This document shows positions 6,615 through 15,263 of a stretch of 17,560 nucleotides of DNA, in pieces. The position numbers were made by a program, and so were the translations under genes. Below the pieces are notes generated by a model. The model worked only from the letters and a program-made list of their open reading frames with translations. It did not search any database and was not told the origin of the DNA. Positions within the stretch are counted from its first letter, which is position 1. Each line of letters begins with the position of its first letter. Origin of the DNA: DASQFQ01 sp039934455 (GTDB lineage Bacteria > Actinomycetota > Thermoleophilia > Solirubrobacterales > Solirubrobacteraceae); contig JBDTMF010000086.1 in assembly GCA_039934455.1 (NCBI GenBank), positions 1 through 17,560 on the forward strand. The letters run 5' to 3'.

Positions 6615-7423
6615 AACGCGACGGCGCCCTTGCCCTTCCAGGCGGCGAGGTTGAGCAGCTCGCTGCGGGGGACGTCCTCGGCGGAGAGCACGCAGGTGTG
6701 GCCGCGGCGGCGCCACGTCACGACCTCGCGACCCTGCGCGCGCAGCGCGCCGATGACGGTGCCCTCGACGGTGGCCTTGTCGGCCGACCCGGGCTCGTCC
6801 AGCGCGGCGCCGGAGACGACGGTGTAGGCGATCCGGCGGCCGGCCTTCTCGTAGAAGACGGTGCGGGTGGCGCGGCCCTCGATCTCGTCCACCCGGGTGC
6901 CGACGGCCTTCCAGCCGAACTTGCCCGCGTAGTTGGGGAAGCGGACGTCGGCGACGCGCTCCTCGAGCAGCTTCGACGTCGGCGGCACCGTGGCGACCCT
7001 CGCCTCCGGCGGGCGCGCGGCGGCGGCGGCGACGTCCTCGATCACCGGTCCTCCGCCGATCAGCATGACCACGGCCAGCGTCACCGCGATCGCCCCGGCC
7101 GCCAGGCCGGCGGCGGGCCAGCGGAGGCCTCCGAGCCGCGTTCGCACCCCGGACCGCTGCTCGCCCTTGTGGCGCCCGCGGGCCGTTCCCATCGCATCGA
7201 CCCGCGTCTTCAGGGCGAGCGGGGCGCCCGTGGACTCGGCGGCGGTCGTGACGGCGTCACGACCGACCTGCTGGCGTACGAGCGCGCTCTTGTAGTCCGG
7301 ATCCGTGGCGGCGCGCGCCTCCACGCGCGCGCGGCCCTCGGCGTCGAGGTGGCCGTCGACGAACGCGACGAGGTCGGCCTCGTCTTCGGGGGACAGCTCC
7401 GGGGGTTGGTCAGCCACGATCAT
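6611..7423 (-). CDS. Membrane-anchored anti-sigma-like protein
   Basis: A 270-residue single-pass membrane protein. The cytoplasmic N-terminus (PPELSPEDEADLVAFVDG, then LDAEGRARVEARAATDP) resembles the N-terminal region of actinobacterial anti-sigma factors, but I see no HxxxCxxC zinc motif. One membrane segment spans about residues 103-124 (PAAGLAAGAIAVTLAVVMLIG). The remaining ~145 residues would be extracytoplasmic and contain a single cysteine, in RRGHTCVLSAED. No sigma factor gene is present in the window, so the partner is unknown and the role is inferred. The start is uncertain: ATG 7423, GTG 7417 and TTG 7444 are all in frame, and I prefer 7423. The gene follows the SDR gene by 36 nt and is probably co-transcribed. 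A minus-strand TAGCGT at 7450-7455 could give an internal promoter. Confidence 0.6.
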   Translation of the reverse strand: MIVADQPPELSPEDEADLVAFVDGHLDAEGRARVEARAATDPDYKSALVRQQVGRDAVTTAAESTGAPLALKTRVDAMGTARGRHKGEQRSGVRTRLGGLRWPAAGLAAGAIAVTLAVVMLIGGGPVIEDVAAAAARPPEARVATVPPTSKLLEERVADVRFPNYAGKFGWKAVGTRVDEIEGRATRTVFYEKAGRRIAYTVVSGAALDEPGSADKATVEGTVIGALRAQGREVVTWRRRGHTCVLSAEDVPRSELLNLAAWKGKGAVAF

Positions 7424-7459
7424 CAAGCAGGCAGACGTCGCCAAGCGCCACGCTATTCC

Positions 7460-9442
7460 CTACCAGTGCACGCCCTTCATGAGATGCGCGAGCGCCATCG
7501 CCTCGCCGCTCGCCTTGTCCCCTTCGCCGTCCTTTCCGTCCCTGTCCTTCTTGGTCGACTCCGGGAAGACCTTGTAGGCCATGTGGAGGATCTGGTCGAC
7601 GGCCTTCGGCGCCAGCGCGTAGGTCACCTCGCCGAACGTGCCCAGGCGCGTGTTGAGCTGCTTGGGCTTCGCCCGGATCGCCTCGCAGACGAGGTCGGCG
7701 GCCTCCTCGGGCGAGATCGTGGGGAAGCTGTCGTAGATCTTGGTCGGGGCGATCATCGGCGTGCGCACCAGCGGCATGTGGATCGTGGTGAACGTCACGT
7801 TGTCGCCGATCGTCTCACTCGACGCTACGCGGGTGAAGGCGTCCAGTGCCGCCTTGGAGGCGACGTAAGCCGAGAAGCGCGGCGGGTTGGTCTGCACGCC
7901 GATCGAGGAGACGTTGACGATGTGGCCGGCCTCCTTCTCGCGCATGTGCGGCAGCACCCCGATGATCAGCTTGATCGTGCCGAGGTAGTTGAGCTGGATC
8001 GTGCGCTCGTAGTCGTGGAAGCGGTCGTAGGAGACCTCGACGGAGCGGCGGATCGAGCGGCCCGCGTTGTTGACCAGCATGTCGATCGAGGCGTGCTCGG
8101 AGAAGATCTTCTCGAGCACCGCGTCGATCGAGTCGTAGTCCGACAGGTCGCACGAGTAGGCGTAGGCGGTGCCGCCCGCCTGCTCGATCTCGGCCTTGGC
8201 GTCCTCGAGCTTGTCGAGTGAGCGGGCAACCAGGATCGGGATGCCGCCGGCCGCCGCGATCTTCTTCGCCGCCGCCAGGCCGATGCCGCTCGACGCGCCC
8301 GTGATGATCACCGTCTTGCCGTTGACCGCGCCCTCGAAGGAGCGGTCCTTGAAGAGGTCGGGGTCGAGGTTGCGCTCCCAGTAGTCCCAGAGCTTGTCCG
8401 CGTAGGACTCCAGCGGCGGCAGCTCGAGGCCAGAGCCGTCGAGCGCGCGCTTGGTGTCTCGGGCGTCGAAGGTCGGCTTGAGGCCGATGTACTCGATGAC
8501 CGAGTCCGGGATGCCGAGGTCGGCGAGCACCGAGCGGCGGATGTCCTTGAGCGCCGGCAGTTTCATGGCGTAGGAGAGCACGCCCTTCGGGAGCATGTCG
8601 GTCATCTTCTTGTCGACGCGGAGGACCATCTTCGGCGCGTGGCCGGCCTGGGCGAAGGTGTTGATGACGTCGCCCGCGGCCCGCATCTTCGGGTCGACGA
8701 GGTGGAAGGCCTGGCCGTCCAGGTCGGGCAGGTGCGCGATGTGGTCCATCGCCGCCGCGACGTAGTCGACGGGCACGATGTTCGTCTTGCCGACCTCGAT
8801 GCCGATGAGCGGGAACCACTCCGGCAGCGCGTGGCGGGCCTTCTGGATCGCCTTGAAGAAGTAGTACGGGCCGTCGATCTTGTCCATCTCGCCCGTCCTG
8901 GAGTTGCCGACCACGACCGAGGGGCGATACACGCGCCACGGGACCTGCAGGCGCTGGCGCACGAGCTTCTCGGCTTCGTACTTGGTCCGGTGGTACGGGT
9001 GCGTGAGCTTCTGGCCCTCGTCGAAGAAGTCCTCGGTGAAGTGGCCCTCGTACTCGCCCGCGACCGCGATCGAGGAGGCGTGGTGGAAGTGCGCGACGCC
9101 AAGCTCGTTGGCGAGGTCGATGGCGTTCTGGGTGCCGTTGACGTTGAGCCGGCGGTTGCGCTCCTCGTCAGCGGTCATGTCGTAGATCGCCGCGAGATGG
9201 AAGAAGTGCTCGATGCCCGCCGTCGCCTTGCGGTCCTCCTCGGACACCCCGAGCAGCGGCTCGGAGAGGTCGCCGATGACGGGCTTGATGCGGTCGCCCG
9301 CCTCCCAGCGGTCGCGCAGCGCTTCGAGCTTCTCCCGCGACTCCTCGCGCACGAGGACGTGGATGTCCCCCTCGCGCTCGAGCAGGCGCTCGACGAGATG
9401 GCGCCCGATGAAACCGGTCGCTCCCGTCACGAAGTAGCTCAT
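7460..9442 (-). CDS. Two-domain SDR, fatty acyl-CoA reductase-like
   Basis: A 660-residue fusion of two short-chain dehydrogenase/reductase domains. Domain 1 (1 to ~360) is an extended SDR with the nucleotide loop TGATGFIG (6-13) and an active-site YHRTK (Y150, K154). It resembles the reductase domains of fatty acyl reductases. Domain 2 (~372-620) is a classical SDR with TGASSGIG (381-388), NNAG (458-461), VSS (511-513) and YVASK (526-530). The junction DYWERNLDPDLF followed by domain 2 and the ~660-residue length match the group containing mycobacterial AcrA1 (Rv3391) and the Marinobacter Maqu_2507 fatty alcohol-forming reductase. By analogy it would reduce acyl-CoA via aldehyde to alcohol using NADPH; this is inferred. 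The last ~35 residues are charged. The ATG has a good ribosome binding site (GGAGGGGG, 7 nt spacing). Confidence 0.85.
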   Translation of the reverse strand: MSYFVTGATGFIGRHLVERLLEREGDIHVLVREESREKLEALRDRWEAGDRIKPVIGDLSEPLLGVSEEDRKATAGIEHFFHLAAIYDMTADEERNRRLNVNGTQNAIDLANELGVAHFHHASSIAVAGEYEGHFTEDFFDEGQKLTHPYHRTKYEAEKLVRQRLQVPWRVYRPSVVVGNSRTGEMDKIDGPYYFFKAIQKARHALPEWFPLIGIEVGKTNIVPVDYVAAAMDHIAHLPDLDGQAFHLVDPKMRAAGDVINTFAQAGHAPKMVLRVDKKMTDMLPKGVLSYAMKLPALKDIRRSVLADLGIPDSVIEYIGLKPTFDARDTKRALDGSGLELPPLESYADKLWDYWERNLDPDLFKDRSFEGAVNGKTVIITGASSGIGLAAAKKIAAAGGIPILVARSLDKLEDAKAEIEQAGGTAYAYSCDLSDYDSIDAVLEKIFSEHASIDMLVNNAGRSIRRSVEVSYDRFHDYERTIQLNYLGTIKLIIGVLPHMREKEAGHIVNVSSIGVQTNPPRFSAYVASKAALDAFTRVASSETIGDNVTFTTIHMPLVRTPMIAPTKIYDSFPTISPEEAADLVCEAIRAKPKQLNTRLGTFGEVTYALAPKAVDQILHMAYKVFPESTKKDRDGKDGEGDKASGEAMALAHLMKGVHW

Positions 9443-9449
9443 CCTGTGT

Positions 9450-9457
9450 CCCCCTCC
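9450..9457 (-). promoter_or_regulatory. Ribosome binding site of the two-domain SDR
   Basis: On the minus strand GGAGGGGG lies 7 nt before the ATG at 9442, one of the clearest Shine-Dalgarno sequences in the window. It fixes the start directly before the first beta strand of the nucleotide-binding fold. Confidence 0.65.
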
Positions 9458-9479
9458 GCGATTCTGGTCCGTGGACGGG

Positions 9480-9509
9480 AATCTACTTCGTTTCGGGTGC
9501 CGGTCTCAG
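9480..9509 (-). promoter_or_regulatory. Possible promoter for the two-domain SDR
   Basis: On the minus strand TAGATT (9485-9480) fits TAnnnT, and CTGAGA (9509-9504), with an 18-nt spacer, matches TTGACA at four of six positions. The -35 overlaps the stop codon of the upstream secreted-protein gene. Transcription would leave a leader of roughly 30 nt carrying the ribosome binding site. This would let the reductase be expressed separately from the upstream genes. Confidence 0.35.
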
Positions 9510-11170
9510 CGGACGCGGACGCTCACGCGCTTGGAGTAGCCGGACGCGTATGGGAAGCGGGCGTCGCCGCGGAGCTTGACGCGGAAGCTGAAGGTGCGCC
9601 CGCGTGACGCGCCCGAGCGGAAGCGGTAGCGCACGCTGAAGCGGCCCTTGCGGTCGGCCCGGCCGTCGGCGAACGTCGTGTAGCGGCCCCGGCCGGAGCG
9701 GCCCTGGAAGATCACCGGGACGCCGCGCGAGGGGATCGTGCCGCGGACGCTGCCGCTGAGGCGCACCCGCCCGCCGACGCTCACCGCTCGCGGCCGCGCC
9801 TTCAGCGACGAGGAGGCGCGCACGCCGAGCGTCACGTAGGCGCTCTCCTGGAAGCCCGGGTCCTTCGTGTGCGAGTGCCAGGCGATCTGGGTGAGCCGGG
9901 AGGCGGCGGCCCGCACCTTCACGCGATAGCCGCCGTCAGTGCCGGTGGTCGTCGTGTAGCGCCCGACGAAGCTGGCGCTCTGGCGGCGATCGCGGGTGAG
10001 CACATGCAGGAGGGCGCCGGCGATCGGCTTCCCGCTCGAGTTCAGGAGCCGGCCCGAGATGGCGATGCGCGAGCGGTAGCGGACCGTGCGGCGCGTCTTC
10101 GTCGTCCCTGTGAAGTGGGCGCTCAGGCTGCCGTCCTCGGTCGCGCCGGAGCCGTTGAGCGGGCCGCGGTCCGACGGGGTGGTGACGTTGACGGCGTACG
10201 GGCCCTGCTCGAGCACGTTGCCGCCGGCGTCGGTGATCCGGACCTTCAGCGTGCGCGGGCCGGCGGGCAGCGCGCTCGCGCGCACGGTCTCGTTCTTGAG
10301 GTTCGGGCAGGCCTTGCGCAGGCGGTACGAGCAGCTCGCGCCGGTGAGGGTGCGCGCGCCCGTCGCGTAGTCCTCCGCGCCAACGACGCTGGCGCCGGCG
10401 GCGGTGACGTCGAGGATCTCGACGCGCCGGATCCCGCCATTGTCGGTCGCATCGAGCGTGATGGGGTCCGAGCCCGAGCGCCCGCCGCCGGCGAGCAGGC
10501 CCGAGGCCTCGATCGACGCGGCCGGCGCGGTCGGGTCGTTGAGGACCACCTGCGCGCCGGAGATCAGGTTCGAGACGCTGCCCCCCGCGGCCACCGAGCA
10601 CGGGGTGTTGGTGGTGCCGTTGAAGCAGCCGATCGCGATCTGCAGCGTCCTGGCGTCCCCGCGGTAGCCGGCCAGCGCCGGGAAGCTCGAGCGCCGGACC
10701 GTGCTCCCGGGCACGACGACGTTGGCCTCCGGATAGCCGTACCAGGAGCCGACGGCGTGCAGGCGATCGCGCGTGGCGTTCTCATAGTGGCCCGCGCCGG
10801 CGAACACGGTGCCGCCGAGCTTGTAGAGCGCGTAGAGCCGGCGGGTGCCCTTGTCCGGGGCGCCGTTGCGGTAGGTGAGCTGGCGCGTGAGCGCGAAGTC
10901 GGCGATCGTCATCCCGGTGGGCGCGGTGAAGGTGGTGGTGCCGGTGGCGCCGAGTGGAATGCGCGCACCCGCTCTCACCGCGTTGCCCATCGTGGTGCCG
11001 CTCGGACAGGTCTCGTCGGCGCTGATGCCGGTGTCGCGCACGCTGTTCCAGGAGGCGTTGTCGGCGCTGCCGCAGGCGACGACGCTGTAGCTGCCGGCGT
11101 GGGCCGGCGCGGCCGTGGCCCCGAAGGCGGCCACGACCAGCAGGAGGAGGACGGCTCGTCTGCGTGTCAC
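9506..11170 (-). CDS. Secreted multi-domain protein with Ig-like tail
   Basis: A 554-residue exported protein of unknown function. Residues 1-25 are a signal peptide (RRR, hydrophobic stretch, cut after AHA). The next ~185 residues start with SYSVVACGSADNASWNSV and could be a beta-rich binding module; six cysteines (33, 55, 182, 191, 280, 288) may form disulfides. From ~213 an Ig-like segment begins with NDPTAPAASIEASG and includes TDNGGIRRVEILD. Residues ~365-450 look like a carboxypeptidase-regulatory-type beta-sandwich (ISGRLLNSSGKPIAGALLHV, then TGTDGGYRVKV). A final similar module (460-554) is very Arg-rich. There is no LPXTG or membrane anchor. GTG 11170 is chosen because it gives the signal peptide; the longer frame upstream is antisense to the hydratase gene region. 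Likely a cell-surface protein of a lineage-specific family. Confidence 0.78.
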   Translation of the reverse strand: MTRRRAVLLLLVVAAFGATAAPAHAGSYSVVACGSADNASWNSVRDTGISADETCPSGTTMGNAVRAGARIPLGATGTTTFTAPTGMTIADFALTRQLTYRNGAPDKGTRRLYALYKLGGTVFAGAGHYENATRDRLHAVGSWYGYPEANVVVPGSTVRRSSFPALAGYRGDARTLQIAIGCFNGTTNTPCSVAAGGSVSNLISGAQVVLNDPTAPAASIEASGLLAGGGRSGSDPITLDATDNGGIRRVEILDVTAAGASVVGAEDYATGARTLTGASCSYRLRKACPNLKNETVRASALPAGPRTLKVRITDAGGNVLEQGPYAVNVTTPSDRGPLNGSGATEDGSLSAHFTGTTKTRRTVRYRSRIAISGRLLNSSGKPIAGALLHVLTRDRRQSASFVGRYTTTTGTDGGYRVKVRAAASRLTQIAWHSHTKDPGFQESAYVTLGVRASSSLKARPRAVSVGGRVRLSGSVRGTIPSRGVPVIFQGRSGRGRYTTFADGRADRKGRFSVRYRFRSGASRGRTFSFRVKLRGDARFPYASGYSKRVSVRVR

Positions 11171-11183
11171 AGCTGATCGATAC

Positions 11184-11213
11184 CCAGCCGCGAAGGGAAG
11201 TTGCGGCGGCTGG
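11184..11213 (-). terminator. Stem-loop between hydratase and secreted-protein genes
   Basis: CCAGCCGC and GCGGCTGG form a perfect 8-bp stem with a 14-nt loop. On the minus strand it begins 5 nt after the hydratase TAA and ends about 14 nt before the GTG of the secreted-protein gene. There is no U-tract, so if it terminates it is the U-less kind reported in actinobacteria. It could instead affect mRNA stability or initiation of the next gene. Confidence 0.35.
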
Positions 11214-11217
11214 CCGC

Positions 11218-11976
11218 TTAGATGCCGGTGCCCTCGCCGTGGCGGCCCTCGCCGCCGGCGAAGCGCTCGGCGCCGGCGAGCGCGGTGCTGCCGCGGCCGC
11301 GGCCGAGCTGCGCTTCGAGCGTGAGGCCCTGGACGAGGGGCAGGCCGGCGCCCTCGAGCACCGCCCGGCGGTCGGAGAGCATCGTGTCCTGGGGAAACGC
11401 GGCGAGCCGTTCGGCCATGGCGAGGGCGCGCTGGACGTGGGTCCCCGGTGGGACGACCTCGGTGACGAGGCCGATGCGCTCGGCCTCGTCGACCTCGACG
11501 ATGCGGCCGCCGACGACGAGGTCGAGCGCCCGTCCGCTGCCGACGATCCGCGGCAGCCGCTGCGTGCCGCCGTCGATCAGCGGGACGCCGAAGCGGCGCT
11601 CGGTGAAGCCGAAGCGGGCGCTCGGCGTCGCGACCCGCAGGTCGCACCAGAGCGCGAGCTCGAAGCCGCCGGCCAGGCACCAGCCCGTGATCGCGGCGAT
11701 CGTCGGCTTCGGCGACGCCAGCCGGGTGAAGCCGAGCGGGCCCTCGGGCAGGTCGAGCCGGGGGCCGAGCGTGTCGAGCGCCTTGAGGTCGGCGCCCGCG
11801 CAGAACGCCTCCTCGCCGGCGCCCGCGAGCACGAGCACGCGCGCCTCGCCGTCGGCGACGAAGCGCCGGAAGGCGTCGTGGAGCGCCTCGGCGGTGGGGC
11901 CGTCGACCGCGTTGCGGCGTTCGGGCCGGTCGATGGTGATGAGCGCGGCCGCGCCGGGGCGCTCGTAGCGAACCAC
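11218..11976 (-). CDS. Enoyl-CoA hydratase/isomerase family protein
   Basis: A 252-residue crotonase-fold enzyme. LITIDRPERRNAVD (12-25) is the usual N-terminal signature. FCAGADLKAL (58-67) and GWCLAGGFELAL (98-109) form the oxyanion hole and CoA pocket. Both hydratase glutamates are present with the correct 20-residue spacing: E106 in GGFEL and E126 in FTERRFG, matching Glu144 and Glu164 of rat enoyl-CoA hydratase. GGTQRLPR follows. This supports true hydration of trans-2-enoyl-CoA in fatty acid or amino acid breakdown, although the acyl chain length is unknown. The GTG at 11976 sits just before the fold; the frame upstream is antisense-type. It lies 20 nt after the small membrane protein gene and upstream of the acyl-reductase-like SDR, suggesting a shared lipid theme. 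Confidence 0.9.
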   Translation of the reverse strand: MVRYERPGAAALITIDRPERRNAVDGPTAEALHDAFRRFVADGEARVLVLAGAGEEAFCAGADLKALDTLGPRLDLPEGPLGFTRLASPKPTIAAITGWCLAGGFELALWCDLRVATPSARFGFTERRFGVPLIDGGTQRLPRIVGSGRALDLVVGGRIVEVDEAERIGLVTEVVPPGTHVQRALAMAERLAAFPQDTMLSDRRAVLEGAGLPLVQGLTLEAQLGRGRGSTALAGAERFAGGEGRHGEGTGI

Positions 11977-11996
11977 GGCGCCGGGGCGGCCGGGGC

Positions 11997-12266
11997 CTAC
12001 CAGCCGCCGCGCTGGTCGGCGCGTGCGACGCGGGCCTTGGCGGCCTGCTTGCGGGCGTCCTTGCGCTTGTCCAGGGTGCGCTGGAGCATGCTCAGCAGGA
12101 ATATGAGCAGCGGGAACGCCGCGATGATGATGAAGCCCGCGTTCGTGACGACCTTGTCGTCCGTCTCGCCCCACCAGCCCTCGCCGCCGTCGGCGGCGAG
12201 CGCCGCGGGGGCGCTCAGCGCGAACAGCAGGGCGGTCAGAACGAGAAGGTGCAGGGTCCGGCGCAT
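11997..12266 (-). CDS. Small membrane protein with signal peptide
   Basis: An 89-residue protein of unknown function. Residues 1-24 form a signal peptide (RRT, hydrophobic stretch, cleavage after ALA). A short outside segment DGGEGWWGETDDKVV follows, then a membrane helix at about 43-61 (AGFIIIAAFPLLIFLLSML) and a very basic cytoplasmic tail rich in Lys/Arg/Ala. It would end as a small type I membrane protein. The start is set by the signal peptide and by a TATAAT sequence 9 nt upstream; the longer open frame is antisense to the divergent gene. It heads the minus-strand run, 20 nt before the enoyl-CoA hydratase. I do not recognise a named family. Confidence 0.72.
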   Translation of the reverse strand: MRRTLHLLVLTALLFALSAPAALAADGGEGWWGETDDKVVTNAGFIIIAAFPLLIFLLSMLQRTLDKRKDARKQAAKARVARADQRGGW

Positions 12267-12275
12267 CGGTACCCG

Positions 12276-12281
12276 ATTATA
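12276..12281 (-). promoter_or_regulatory. TATAAT -10 for the small membrane protein gene
   Basis: A perfect TATAAT on the minus strand ends 9 nt before the ATG at 12266, implying a leaderless or near-leaderless transcript. It overlaps the first base of the divergent plus-strand start codon at 12281. An inverted repeat ATCGG-TAC-CCGAT (12265-12277) lies between the two starts. Confidence 0.5.
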
Positions 12282-13105
12282 TGCGCGGAGTGCGTCGTCG
12301 CCTTCCCTTCCTGCTCGGCCTTCTCGTCCTCGTGGGGGGCGGGCGCGTCGCCGCCGCGCCGGCGCAGCTGCCGAGCCCGACGCCCACCGCGACGGCCACG
12401 CCCACGCCGACCCCGAGCCCGGCGCCGACGGAGGCACCGCCGCCGGCCCCACCGCCGCCCCTGCTGCCTCCGCAGACCGAGCTGCTCGTCCCCGAGCTGG
12501 CCAGCGACGCCTTCACGTCGCCCCGGCTGCTGCTGCGCTGGCGCGGGCGGGGAGCGGACGAGGACAGGGCCGCGGCCTTCCTGGTCGACGTGCGGCCGCT
12601 GGGCCTGCGCTCCGCAGCGGACTGGCGCACGCTCGTGGCCGGCTCGCCTGCGCAGAGTGCGGCCTTCACGGGCGCGCCGGGCACGGCCTACGTGGTCCGG
12701 GCGCGCACGCGCGCCATCGGGGAGGACGCCTTCGGCCCGCCGGCGAGCGCGACCGTGCTCGAGCCGCTCGACGAGCGCAACCGCGCCGTGAGGCTCTCGC
12801 GCGGCTGGCGCAGGCAGCGCCGCTCGGGCGCATGGAACGGCGCGACGGCTCTCGCCTCCTCCTCCAAGGCCACCGCGAAGCTGCGCTTCACCAAGCGGCG
12901 GGTGCGCGTGATCGTGCGCCGCTCCCCGTCCGCCGGCCGGCTCGCGGTCTCGCTCGACGGCCGCCGCTCCGTCGTCAGCCTGGCCGGCCCGCTGGGTGAA
13001 CGCCAGGTCGCCTTCGATTCGGGCCCGCTGAGGCGCGGCGCTCACCGCCTCACACTGAGGTCCGCGGGCGGCCGCGTCGAGATCGACGCGATCGCGCCAA
13101 GCTAA
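12281..13105 (+). CDS. Secreted protein with Pro/Thr linker and beta-sandwich domains
   Basis: A 274-residue exported protein of unknown function. The N-terminus has a basic region and hydrophobic stretch (RRRLPFLLGLLVLVGGG) followed by AAA, a signal peptide or possibly an uncleaved anchor. Residues ~30-65 are a low-complexity linker of PTPT, PSP and PPP runs, typical of extracellular spacers. Residues ~66-162 look like a fibronectin type III-like domain (LLLRWRGRGADED, then TAYVVRARTRA and FGPPASATV). Residues ~165-272 look like the small beta-sandwich often found at the ends of actinobacterial surface proteins (LRFTKRRVRVIVRR, LAVSLDGRRSVVSL, RRGAHRLTLR). ATG 12281 is used; GTG 12290 is an alternative. 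There is no ribosome binding site, and the divergent start codon is 14 nt away. Confidence 0.72.
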   Translation: MRGVRRRLPFLLGLLVLVGGGRVAAAPAQLPSPTPTATATPTPTPSPAPTEAPPPAPPPPLLPPQTELLVPELASDAFTSPRLLLRWRGRGADEDRAAAFLVDVRPLGLRSAADWRTLVAGSPAQSAAFTGAPGTAYVVRARTRAIGEDAFGPPASATVLEPLDERNRAVRLSRGWRRQRRSGAWNGATALASSSKATAKLRFTKRRVRVIVRRSPSAGRLAVSLDGRRSVVSLAGPLGERQVAFDSGPLRRGAHRLTLRSAGGRVEIDAIAPS

Positions 13106-13199
13106 GGGGGCCGGACAGCGCGTCGACACGACGAGGAAATCGTCTCGCGGCGCCCCTGTCTCGGCCAGAGGCCTCGCCACCGGCTTCGCCTCGCCACCC

Positions 13200-13235
13200 A
13201 TGAGGATCAACGATGCACCGCATCGCCTCACCTGA
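13200..13235 (+). promoter_or_regulatory. Possible ABC-F leader: mini-ORF overlapping an inverted repeat
   Basis: Within the 206-nt gap before the ABC-F gene, CGATGC-ACC-GCATCG is a perfect inverted repeat (13211-13225). It is flanked by TGAGG and CCTCA (13201-13205, 13226-13230), which extend the pairing around a 5-nt bulge. An 11-codon ORF, MRINDAPHRLT, covers the structure exactly. Several ABC-F resistance genes are controlled by leader peptides that respond to stalled ribosomes. Against this, no ribosome binding site precedes the mini-ORF, and a -10-like TAGCCT sits downstream, next to the ABC-F ATG. Confidence 0.25.
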
Positions 13236-13299
13236 TGTGCGGCCCCTGGCATCCACGATCCGGTTCCCTCGTCGCGCCGCCGATCGCTGCCCGACCCCC

Positions 13300-13305
13300 T
13301 AGCCT
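13300..13305 (+). promoter_or_regulatory. Possible -10 for the ABC-F gene (leaderless spacing)
   Basis: TAGCCT fits TAnnnT and ends 6 nt before ATG 13312. There is no Shine-Dalgarno sequence, so a leaderless transcript is possible. No -35 is seen. Confidence 0.35.
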
Positions 13306-13311
13306 CACTCC

Positions 13312-15213
<1,902 letters not shown>

Positions 15214-15247
15214 GTTCACCGAACGGTCACTCCTCCCCGGGATTTGC

Positions 15248-15254
15248 AGGGAGA
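15248..15254 (+). promoter_or_regulatory. Ribosome binding site of the PHP-glycosyltransferase
   Basis: AGGGAGA lies 9 nt before ATG 15264 and supports this start over any upstream codon in the long open frame, which is a shadow of the ABC-F gene. The 50-nt gap after the ABC-F stop also contains TAGGTT at 15211-15216, a weak -10 candidate. Confidence 0.5.
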
Positions 15255-15263
15255 ATCGACCGC

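Noticed and set aside
4545..6716. 723-codon antisense open frame over ppk
   Set aside because: Antisense shadow of a gene with a fully recognised PPK1 product. Its composition (Arg/Ala/Asp/Val/His-rich) is typical of reverse frames in GC-rich genes.
12361..12475. Repetitive stretch resembling a short tandem repeat
   Set aside because: It is the coding sequence of the Pro/Thr/Ala linker, not an independent repeat element.
12236..13252. 338-codon minus-strand open frame including a protein-like start in the ABC-F leader
   Set aside because: Most of it is antisense to the secreted Pro/Thr-linker protein. The first ~49 codons look slightly protein-like but match nothing known, and no ribosome binding site is seen.
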